Shown: piece by piece, positions 7,226 to 12,173 of the stretch | How positions within the stretch are numbered: the first letter of the stretch is position 1 | Layout: the number at the start of each line of letters is the position of its first letter | Assembly (NCBI GenBank): GCA_020629335.1 | Contig: JAHDDN010000130.1 | Coordinates: 1-12,173, forward strand | DNA length: 12,173 bases | From: Chitinophagales bacterium | Lineage (GTDB): Bacteria; Bacteroidota; Bacteroidia; Chitinophagales; UBA2359 | Reading direction: 5' to 3' | The notes under the pieces: model-generated | The model's database searches: none | What the model was told of the DNA's origin: nothing | What the model saw: only the letters and a program-made list of their open reading frames with translations | Translations under genes and position numbers: made by a program

Positions 7226-8005
7226 ATGTTAAGAAGAATTGGACCTACACTTATCATTGGAATTGTAATGGCACTTTTTGCCGTCATCAAATACTATTCG
7301 CTAAGCGAGTATAATGAGATCACAGGTAAAACACAAAGAGTAGCACTCTCTCCAGAACAAGAAATAGCACTAGGATTACAAAGTGCTCCCCAAATGGCAC
7401 AGCAACATGGTGGCCTTCATCCCGATCAAGAAGCACAAGCCTTAGTTGATATGATTGGCAATCGACTCGTCAATAGTTCTGTTGCCAAATCTACTGGTTA
7501 TCGTTATGAATTCCACTTATTAGCTGATCCACAATCTATTAATGCCTTCGCCTTACCTGGTGGACAAATCTTCATTACTGCCGCCCTCTTTTCAAGGCTA
7601 AAGTCTGAAGATCAATTAGCTGGTGTACTTGGACATGAAATAGGCCATGTAGTCGCCCGACACGCCTCCGAACGGATCGCCAAACAGGAATTGAGCCAAG
7701 GCTTAACAGGTGCCGCCATAGTTGCAGCAGGCGATTATAACTCTGCTCAAGCAGCCCAAATGATTAGTAATCTAATCAATATGAGTTATGGTAGAGACCA
7801 AGAATTAGAATCAGATGATTTGGGAGTTCGCTTCATGGTAGAAGCAGGTTATGATCCAAGAGCACTAATCGGTGTAATGGAAATTTTAGCACAAGCAGCA
7901 GGTGATAATAAACAACCAGAGTTTATGAGTACTCACCCAAGTCCAGAGAATAGGGTAGAAATGATAGAAGCCGCCATTAGAAAATATAGCGGTGGGAATT
8001 ATTGA
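7226..8005 (+). CDS. M48 family zinc metalloprotease, membrane-anchored
   Basis: A 259-residue protein related to the Oma1/LoiP/BepA group of M48 peptidases, which degrade or refold damaged envelope proteins. An N-terminal hydrophobic segment (about 5-22, no lipobox Cys) acts as an anchor or signal. The catalytic motif H-E-I-G-H is at 137-141 (two zinc-binding His and the general-base Glu). The downstream E-x-E-x-D motif at 193-197 supplies the third ligand (probably E193). The stretch F-A-L-P-G-G-Q-I-F-I-T at 108-118 and the closing S-T-H-P-S-P-E-N-R at 235-243 are typical of the family. No C-terminal TPR is present, unlike BepA. It is transcribed alone and shares a terminator with the convergent esterase gene. 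All catalytic residues are intact, so activity is expected; substrate and exact membrane are inference. Confidence 0.93.
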   Translation: MLRRIGPTLIIGIVMALFAVIKYYSLSEYNEITGKTQRVALSPEQEIALGLQSAPQMAQQHGGLHPDQEAQALVDMIGNRLVNSSVAKSTGYRYEFHLLADPQSINAFALPGGQIFITAALFSRLKSEDQLAGVLGHEIGHVVARHASERIAKQELSQGLTGAAIVAAGDYNSAQAAQMISNLINMSYGRDQELESDDLGVRFMVEAGYDPRALIGVMEILAQAAGDNKQPEFMSTHPSPENRVEMIEAAIRKYSGGNY

Positions 8006-8016
8006 ACTTATTAAAT

Positions 8017-8052
8017 AAAAAAAGGCCGAGCATTCTGCTCGGCCTTTTTTTT
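8017..8052. terminator. Bidirectional intrinsic terminator
   Basis: GGCCGAGCA (8024-8032) and TGCTCGGCC (8036-8044) form a perfect 9-bp stem with a TTC loop. Seven A precede it and eight T follow, so it works on both strands. It serves the convergent M48 protease and esterase genes. Its T-run reaches the esterase stop codon (8051-8053), leaving almost no 3' untranslated sequence there. Confidence 0.92.
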
Positions 8053-9193
8053 ACTTTTTTAAAGCTTTTTTGACTCTTTCGTAATTCTCTTTGAATATCT
8101 TCAAGTTCGGATCATCACTTTCAGCTTTATCAGCAGCTATGCCATAATTTTTCATCGCATCTTTTAGCTTTCCTGCTCCTTCATAAGCTTCTCCTAAACT
8201 ATCATATACATTCGCTGAATCTGGATAATTACTCACATTCAATCGGAATATTCCAATTGCTTTATCATAATCCTTAGTCTCTAAGATATTGTAACCCATT
8301 TGGTTGATTAAGCCCTCTGGAGGAAGCATATCATAGCCATATTTCTCACTCAAATCATTAAAGGCTTTTTCAATCGCTTCGGCTCCACCTTCTGCGACAC
8401 TAACATCTACTACCATACCTTCAAATATAGCTTCTAAACCATTATATACTGTTTTGAGAGGTGTACTACCATGATCATCTCCAGCCATATATTCATACTC
8501 CCACTCCAGTTGTTCATTAGGCATTTGTTGGAGTGTTTGGATTAAACTTCCTACGGATGAGTAATAATTCGGTTCTCTGCCTAAACTCATATAAAGGAAC
8601 TTCTGCTTATCAAAACCTATAGAAATTTGTTCTTTAGCTTTCTTAATTACGAAGTTGTTTTGATAAGCAATTCCAGGGCTAGTAGCAATATAAGCATCAA
8701 ATAAGTCTGGATTGGTAAACAAAGTATATACGGTGTACATTCCCGTTCGAGAAAATCCATTGAGGATTTTATAGTTATTAGTTCGATAGTTTTTGTTGAT
8801 ATAAGGTATCAGGTCTTTTTCCAGGAAGCTCATGAATTTATCTTCTGAGTTTTCTTCGATTGGTGGGCTGTAATCTCTTTCTCTTAGTTCCATATTATCG
8901 ATACCTACGACTATCATTTCTGGTGCTTTACCAGCACGGAAAAGATAATCTTCTACCATTGCAGAGAAAGCAAAGTTCCATTCTCCATCTAAGACGTAGA
9001 ATACTGGATATTTCTTATCTCCTTCTTCATATGATGCTGGTAAAGAGATTCGCAAGTTGCGCTCTTCTCCTAATGCGGTGGATTTCATTTTGACTTCTTT
9101 GCCTAAGGTCATGACTTCTTGGGCGATTAGCTGAGTGCTAAAGGCACTGAGTGCGAAGGCAAAGAGGAGTGATAATAGTGTTGTTTTTTTCAT
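8051..9193 (-). CDS. Secreted esterase (alpha/beta hydrolase, esterase D-like) with C-terminal TPR
   Basis: A 380-residue exported protein: signal peptide 1-25 (M-K-K-T-T-L-L-S-L-L, ending L-I-A-Q), then a putative esterase domain (about 28-260) of the enterochelin-esterase/esterase D type. The Y-P-V-F-Y-V-L-D-G strand at 62-70 is characteristic. The nucleophile elbow reads G-F-S-R-T-G, with Ser148. The usual G-x-S-x-G has Thr at the fifth position here and Gly one place later. His241 in D-D-H-G-S-T-P is the expected catalytic His. The acidic residue is not certain. About 297-352 forms one to two tetratricopeptide repeats (Y-D-S-L-G-E-A-Y-E-G-A-G-K). Esterase-TPR proteins are frequent in Bacteroidota; substrates are usually unknown, and siderophore or acyl esters are guesses. 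The start is fixed by the signal peptide. A repeat block lies directly upstream, so promoter elements are hard to see. Confidence 0.87.
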   Translation of the reverse strand: MKKTTLLSLLFAFALSAFSTQLIAQEVMTLGKEVKMKSTALGEERNLRISLPASYEEGDKKYPVFYVLDGEWNFAFSAMVEDYLFRAGKAPEMIVVGIDNMELRERDYSPPIEENSEDKFMSFLEKDLIPYINKNYRTNNYKILNGFSRTGMYTVYTLFTNPDLFDAYIATSPGIAYQNNFVIKKAKEQISIGFDKQKFLYMSLGREPNYYSSVGSLIQTLQQMPNEQLEWEYEYMAGDDHGSTPLKTVYNGLEAIFEGMVVDVSVAEGGAEAIEKAFNDLSEKYGYDMLPPEGLINQMGYNILETKDYDKAIGIFRLNVSNYPDSANVYDSLGEAYEGAGKLKDAMKNYGIAADKAESDDPNLKIFKENYERVKKALKK

Positions 9194-9207
9194 GTTTTTT
9201 TATGTTT

Positions 9208-9333
9208 GGTAAATTAGTTGAATGGTGTATTAGTTGAATAGCTAATTCGTGTATTAGTTGGCTGCTTGATTCGTGGTTTAGAGTATTTAAATTACTCTAC
9301 CAATATACTAATTAACTAATATACTAACTCACC
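9208..9333. repeat. AT-rich ATTAGT-type repeats in inverted arrangement
   Basis: The left half repeats GTATTAGTTG-like units (ATTAGTTGAATGGTGT and variants). The right half is the inverted form (CCAATATACTAATTAACT). Between them lies AGAGTA-TTTAAAT-TACTCT (9280-9298), itself a palindrome. The right arm is nearly the complement of 83-116 at the other end of the window. It begins 15 bases upstream of the esterase start codon, so that gene's promoter must lie within or beyond it. Confidence 0.6.
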
Positions 9334-9340
9334 AAAAATG

Positions 9341-9500
9341 GCTTAGGGATGGTAGCGGTATGTGGCGTCAATGGGGCTGCTTATGGAGCTTAGGCTCACG
9401 CAGGCTTGCCACGCAGTGGAAGACAAGAGAGCCTTAGCGTAATAGCAGACACATAGCCACATAGGAGCGGACAGCCCGACCATGCGCCTTCGGCGAATGA
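9341..9500 (-). repeat. Structured Bacteroidota repeat, family C, copy 2 (diverged, inverted)
   Basis: Read on the plus strand it matches the complement of 6911-7108 in order: AGGGAT, GTAGCGGTAT, CTTATGGAGCTTAGG (15 identical), ACGCAGGCT, GACAAG, CCTTAGCGTAATAG (14 identical) and AGCCCGACC. The spacers differ in length and sequence. After AGCCCGACC the resemblance stops, so the distal end (GGGCACG side) is missing or replaced by an unrelated GCCTTCGGC hairpin. Conserved blocks with variable spacers fit a folded repeat under structural constraint, or an old mobile element. Confidence 0.6.
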
Positions 9501-9520
9501 TAAATGCATAATGATGAATG

Positions 9521-9580
9521 ACAAATTGGGTTCATGCTATGCAATTCGCTTTACGAACGCATGGGAAGCCCCAACAAATT
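9521..9580. repeat. Imperfect hairpin repeat, family D
   Basis: The ACAAATTGGGTTCATGC arm is mirrored by GCATGGGAAGCCCCAAC followed by AAATT, around a centre ATTCGCTTTACGAAC. The right arm shares GGGAAGCCCCAA with 67-78 at the left edge of the window. It has no coding potential and forms part of the continuous repeat block between the esterase and DUF4177-like genes. Confidence 0.5.
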
Positions 9581-9614
9581 ACGCATTATTTTATTAAAAT
9601 TAGGTAATCAATGC

Positions 9615-9780
9615 TTAGAGCATGTTTTAAATTAGCAATTTGGTCTAAAAATTGGTCTTTTGAACCTGACCTTCAGCTATTTCTCCCTCCATAGCCCTGC
9701 TATGCTGCTCGAAATCAGCTTCGGTCAGATCCAAAATCCTGCTTTTTTAGCCTCAAAGCCAAATTTAAAACATACTCTTA
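9615..9780. repeat. 166-bp palindromic repeat, family B
   Basis: A full-length imperfect palindrome. The left end TTAGAGCATGTTTTAAATT mirrors the right end, whose complement is TAAGAGTATGTTTTAAATT. Further inner matches include the CTGACC/GGTCAG pair. At the exact centre is the hairpin CATAGC (9690-9695), loop CCT, GCTATG (9699-9704). The arms are unrelated to family A in sequence, but size, symmetry and the ATAGCCCTGCTAT core are the same. Its last three bases are the stop codon of the neighbouring minus-strand gene. Confidence 0.8.
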
Positions 9781-10017
9781 GGAAATGCCTATTTTGAAGC
9801 CTGCGGAGCTGAGATTTTCGAGTTTTAGCTCTTTTTCCATGATTACCAGCATATGTGGTACATCGGAAAGTTTATTGGAATAGGCCGTTCTATCTATGAT
9901 ATGGCTGTTAATCAGGCGGTACCCTTCCAAACCTTTTGCCTGTATGTCTTGTTGTAATTGCTTTTGGCCCTCGTCGGTGAGGGGCTTTTTTAGAAAAATT
10001 TGCTCGTATTTCTTCAT
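9778..10017 (-). CDS. Small uncharacterised protein, DUF4177-like
   Basis: A 79-residue soluble protein without signal peptide or membrane segment. The order of features, Y-E-Q-I near the start, then G-L-E-G-Y-R-L-I (about 29-36) and the strand M-L-V-I-M-E-K (about 56-62), resembles DUF4177 proteins (Y-E-...-G-x-E-G-W-E-L-V-...-I-x-x-R). That similarity is judged by eye only. The start ATG is complementary to 10015-10017, preceded by AAAAAGGAT, which resembles a ribosome site but sits very close. The gene is divergent from the DksA-like gene, with 65 bases between the two starts that must hold both promoters. Its TAA stop lies inside the end of the palindrome at 9615-9780, so the last few residues after the conserved part may have been altered by that insertion. 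No function can be assigned. Confidence 0.6.
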   Translation of the reverse strand: MKKYEQIFLKKPLTDEGQKQLQQDIQAKGLEGYRLINSHIIDRTAYSNKLSDVPHMLVIMEKELKLENLSSAGFKIGIS

Positions 10018-10082
10018 ATCCTTTTTAACAATAGACTTAGGGTTTGGATTACTTTTTGCGAGTTTTTAACAAATTGCGAATT

Positions 10083-10415
10083 ATGAATGAAAAGGAACGT
10101 ACTGAATTGATGGCTAAGGTCAATGAGGAGATAGCGGTTGTGCTTAAGGATATTGCAAAATTAAAGGACGAATCTAAGCCGATTGCGCCTGAGAATGCGA
10201 TTGGTCGAGTGAGTCGCATGGATGCGATTAATAATAAGAGTGTTCAGGAGGCAGCTTTGCGGAAGGCGAAGGAGAAGCTTTCGAAACTAAATTATGTATT
10301 GACACGTGCGGAGAAAGAAGATTTTGGGGCTTGTGTGCGTTGTGGCAAGCAGATTAAGTTGTTGCGCTTGATGTATATGCCAGAGAGTTCGCATTGTATT
10401 AAGTGTGCGAGATAA
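10083..10415 (+). CDS. DksA/TraR-type zinc-finger protein
   Basis: A 110-residue protein of the DksA/TraR family, whose members enter the secondary channel of RNA polymerase and tune transcription, often with ppGpp. An N-terminal helical region (about 1-29) and a second long helix (about 47-80) would form the coiled coil. A four-cysteine zinc finger follows: C84-V-R-C87 and C105-I-K-C108, with the intervening P-E-S-S-H typical of the family. I chose ATG 10083 because the added residues from an upstream TTG (10044) are out of character. It is shorter than E. coli DksA (151) and I cannot find the D-x-x-D-x-A tip motif in the loop (about 30-46, S-K-P-I-A-P-E-N-A). Similar short forms are common in Bacteroidota. 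Regulatory activity on polymerase is therefore inference. Confidence 0.87.
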   Translation: MNEKERTELMAKVNEEIAVVLKDIAKLKDESKPIAPENAIGRVSRMDAINNKSVQEAALRKAKEKLSKLNYVLTRAEKEDFGACVRCGKQIKLLRLMYMPESSHCIKCAR

Positions 10416-10419
10416 TGTT

Positions 10420-10465
10420 GTAGTGGCCGAGCTATGTGTCGGCCAAACCACAAGCGAGACGCTTG
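10420..10465 (-). repeat. Double REP-like hairpin between convergent genes
   Basis: On the minus strand, TGGCCGA and TCGGCCA form a 7-bp stem around the loop CACATAGC, followed by CTAC (complement of 10420-10445). Next to it CAAGCG (10451-10456), AGA, CGCTTG (10460-10465) forms a second hairpin. Neither has a T-run, so classical terminators are unlikely, although they lie between the 3' ends of the DksA-like and KTSC genes. The first hairpin has the same loop and tail as 18-43 with a different but still paired stem. Confidence 0.65.
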
Positions 10466-10474
10466 CGATAGATT

Positions 10475-10717
10475 TTAATCCTCCTCTTCGGCTTCATCTA
10501 TTTGTGTATCGAATATTTCGTAGGGGAAACTGTCTTTGATATTATTGAAATAGTATTTGCCGATGGATTTAGCCATTAGGCATTCCGTGTAGAAATTCGG
10601 GGGTACTTCTTTGAATCGGTATAGTTGTCCATTCTTATAAAGGACTTCTAATTTTCGCTGATCGATATCATAGCCTATACTTTTTAGGCGGGATGATTGG
10701 ACGGGTGTATGCTCCAT
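10475..10717 (-). CDS. KTSC domain-containing protein
   Basis: An 80-residue protein made up almost entirely of a KTSC domain, a short beta-rich unit first noted at the C-terminus of some lysyl-tRNA synthetases and also found alone. Matching features are S-S-R-L-K-S-I-G-Y-D (about 8-17), L-E-V-L-Y-K-N-G-Q-L-Y-R-F (about 23-35), V-P-P-N-F-Y (38-43) and A-K-S-I-G-K-Y-Y-F-N-N-I-K (49-61). The tail is acidic (D-E-A-E-E-E-D). It has no signal peptide. The function of stand-alone KTSC proteins is not established; nucleic-acid binding has been suggested. The start ATG is complementary to 10715-10717. The upstream response-regulator gene ends in a terminator, so this gene probably has its own promoter in the short gap before 10741. 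Confidence 0.85.
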   Translation of the reverse strand: MEHTPVQSSRLKSIGYDIDQRKLEVLYKNGQLYRFKEVPPNFYTECLMAKSIGKYYFNNIKDSFPYEIFDTQIDEAEEED

Positions 10718-10744
10718 ATTTTGCAGGGCTTAGTTTTGAATTAA

Positions 10745-10785
10745 AAAGCCCTCATTAGTGCCTTTTGAGCATTAATGAGGGCTTT
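10745..10785 (-). terminator. Intrinsic terminator of the response-regulator gene
   Basis: AAAGCCCTCATTA (10745-10757) and TAATGAGGGCTTT (10773-10785) form a perfect 13-bp stem. Read on the minus strand it ends in GGGCTTTTTAATT. It lies 19 bases beyond the stop of the sigma-54 regulator gene and before the KTSC gene, so the two are separate transcription units. Confidence 0.85.
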
Positions 10786-10803
10786 ATCATTTTATCCGCT
10801 TAT

Positions 10804-12171
10804 TTACGATACTTGTGTTTCTCGCTTTAGGCCGTACTTATCAATTTTGTTGTAGAGGTGGCTTCTTTGGATGCCTAGTTCCTCTGCTGTTTTGGATACG
10901 TTCCAAGTGTTTTTACTTAGTTTGTGTTCTAGGAATGATTTTTCTGCAAAATCTTTAAAGTCTTGGAATTTTTCGAATCGATCAAAGAAATCTACGAAGC
11001 TATCTGGTCTTTTATTAGGAGAAACGTAGTTGATTACGTCAGCTGCGGTGATTTTCTCATGGCTCATGATGATGAGTCGTTCGATCACATTTCGTAGCTC
11101 TCTGATATTTCCAGACCAGTGGAATTTTTGTAGTTCTTTGAGTGCTTCAGGAGTTACTACCTTTGGCTTAGTTCCGTTATTAGCACAAATTTCGCTGATG
11201 AAGACTTCTGCTAGTACGGGGATATCGCTTTTACGTTCATTTAGAGAAGGAACGTGTACCAGGATAACGCTTAGACGGTGATAGAGATCCAGACGGAATC
11301 TTCCTTCGTCTACTTCCTGGAGTAAATCTTTGTTCGTCGCTGCAATAATTCTTACATCAACGGATATTTCTTTTTCTCCCCCTACTCTGGTGATTTTGTT
11401 TTCTTGTAATGCACGCAGTACTTTCGCTTGAGCAGATAAGCTCATATCTCCGATTTCATCTAAGAAAAGAGAGCCATTATTAGCGAGCTCAAATTTCCCA
11501 ATTTTCTGTTTGTGTGCGCCAGTAAAAGAGCCTTTTTCGTGTCCGAACAATTCGCTTTCAATTAATTCAGATGGGATAGCAGCACAATTGACTTCGATCA
11601 AAGGATTGCTATTACGGTGGCTTTTTTCGTGTATCCAACGAGCTACTAGTTCTTTACCAGTACCATTTTCGCCTGTTACTAATACTCTTGCATCAGTAGG
11701 GGCTACTCTATCAATCGTTGCTTTGATTTTGCTGATTGCTTTAGAGCTACCTGCGATATTTCTGGTAGTAGGTATTTTTCTTTTGAGGGTTTTGTTCTCC
11801 GTTGTAAGCGTAGACCTTTCTAGTGCGTTACGAACAGTAATCAACAATCTGTTTAGATCTGGCGGCTTAGAAATGTAGTCAAAGGCACCATTTTTAACGG
11901 CTTTGATGGCGGTGTCCATATCTCCATGACCAGAGATCATAATGATTGGTAAATCCCTTTTTAAGGTTTGGGCGCGTTCTAGAACGTCCATCCCATCCAT
12001 TTTAGGCATTTTGATATCTAGAATAACTACATCGTAGTCATTCGATTTGATCATATTTAGGCCTTCAATTCCATCCTCAGCCTCTTCGACTTTATACTTT
12101 TCATATTCAAGGATTTCTCTAAGGGTACGGCGTATGCCCTTTTCATCATCAATAATTAAAATGTTTGCCAT
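10804..12171 (-). CDS. NtrC-family sigma-54-dependent response regulator
   Basis: A complete 455-residue protein with the three NtrC parts. The receiver domain (about 1-120) has acidic pair D8-D9, phospho-acceptor D52 in L-D-I-K-M-P, S80 and K102. The AAA+ domain (about 138-370) has Walker A G-E-N-G-T-G-K at 167-173, the sigma-54-contacting loop G-S-F-T-G-A at 214-219, Walker B L-F-L-D-E-I-G-D at 235-242 and G-N-I-R-E-L-R near 354-360. A Fis-type helix-turn-helix lies near 425-446 (S-K-T-A-E-E-L-G-I-Q-R-S-H-L-Y). On phosphorylation by a sensor kinase such proteins hydrolyse ATP to open sigma-54 polymerase at -24/-12 promoters. The loop has Ser where GAFTGA has Ala, a tolerated variant because the F-T core remains. 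No kinase gene is visible; one may lie outside, and none follows downstream. The start codon is two bases from the window edge, so its promoter is not seen. Targets unknown. Confidence 0.96.
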   Translation of the reverse strand: MANILIIDDEKGIRRTLREILEYEKYKVEEAEDGIEGLNMIKSNDYDVVILDIKMPKMDGMDVLERAQTLKRDLPIIMISGHGDMDTAIKAVKNGAFDYISKPPDLNRLLITVRNALERSTLTTENKTLKRKIPTTRNIAGSSKAISKIKATIDRVAPTDARVLVTGENGTGKELVARWIHEKSHRNSNPLIEVNCAAIPSELIESELFGHEKGSFTGAHKQKIGKFELANNGSLFLDEIGDMSLSAQAKVLRALQENKITRVGGEKEISVDVRIIAATNKDLLQEVDEGRFRLDLYHRLSVILVHVPSLNERKSDIPVLAEVFISEICANNGTKPKVVTPEALKELQKFHWSGNIRELRNVIERLIIMSHEKITAADVINYVSPNKRPDSFVDFFDRFEKFQDFKDFAEKSFLEHKLSKNTWNVSKTAEELGIQRSHLYNKIDKYGLKRETQVS

Positions 12172-12173
12172 TA

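Noticed and set aside
9610..9788. AATGC on both sides of the family B palindrome as a target-site duplication
   Set aside because: The right copy is separated from the element end by three bases, so it is more likely coincidence.
10004..10083. TAGGGTTTG and TACTTTTTG as -7 boxes for the DksA-like gene
   Set aside because: Both have three bases between TA and TTTG instead of two, and no upstream TTG at the right distance. Such near-matches occur elsewhere in the window.
11510..11878. Plus-strand frames opposite the sigma-54 regulator
   Set aside because: They are antisense to highly conserved AAA+ coding sequence and show no independent features.
1..12173. CRISPR array, tRNA or rRNA gene, integrase or transposase, toxin-antitoxin pair
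   Set aside because: I looked for regularly spaced repeats, cloverleaf-like segments and the relevant protein motifs and saw none. The repeats present are dispersed palindromes.

Overview
The window looks like chromosomal DNA of a free-living member of the Bacteroidota, probably a Saprospiria- or Cytophagia-like lineage. The evidence is AT-rich sequence, a very large secreted protein ending in a type IX secretion (Por/T9SS) sorting domain, signal peptides ending in xAQ, a promoter-like TTG-N20-TAnnTTTG arrangement, and repeats of a type common in this phylum. The genus cannot be fixed from the sequence alone. There is no transposase, integrase, phage gene, CRISPR array, tRNA or rRNA.

Layout. 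1-177: repeat hairpins and the terminator of an Hsp20 gene (178-615, -). 926-1126 (+): a tiny zinc-ribbon protein. 1226-1387: a 162-bp palindromic repeat. 1476-4556 (+): a 1026-residue T9SS-secreted protein with an LVIVD-type N-terminal half, a carboxypeptidase-regulatory-like domain and a tandemly duplicated Cys-rich module. 4557-4713: crossed terminators between convergent genes. 4730-6007 (-): an exported TlpA-like thioredoxin protein. 6008-7225: a 1.2-kb gene-free stretch with a second copy of the 162-bp palindrome, an isolated promoter-terminator pair (candidate small RNA) and a longer structured repeat. 7226-8005 (+): an M48 metalloprotease sharing a bidirectional terminator with a convergent secreted esterase-TPR protein (8051-9193, -). 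9194-9780: an almost solid block of repeats. 9778-10017 (-): a small DUF4177-like protein, divergent from a short DksA/TraR-type zinc-finger protein (10083-10415, +). 10475-10717 (-): a KTSC-domain protein. 10804-12171 (-): a complete NtrC-type sigma-54 response regulator at the right edge.

The genes do not form an operon or an evident pathway. Most are single transcription units separated by terminators or repeats. Two loose themes are envelope and secreted proteins (T9SS protein, TlpA-like protein, M48 protease, esterase) and stress or transcriptional control (Hsp20, DksA-like, NtrC-like). The most unusual content is non-coding: at least five kinds of palindromic or structured repeat. These include a hairpin family whose two members keep the same loop and tail while the stems covary, and two palindrome families that share the same centre. 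I found no convincing new defence or biosynthetic system.
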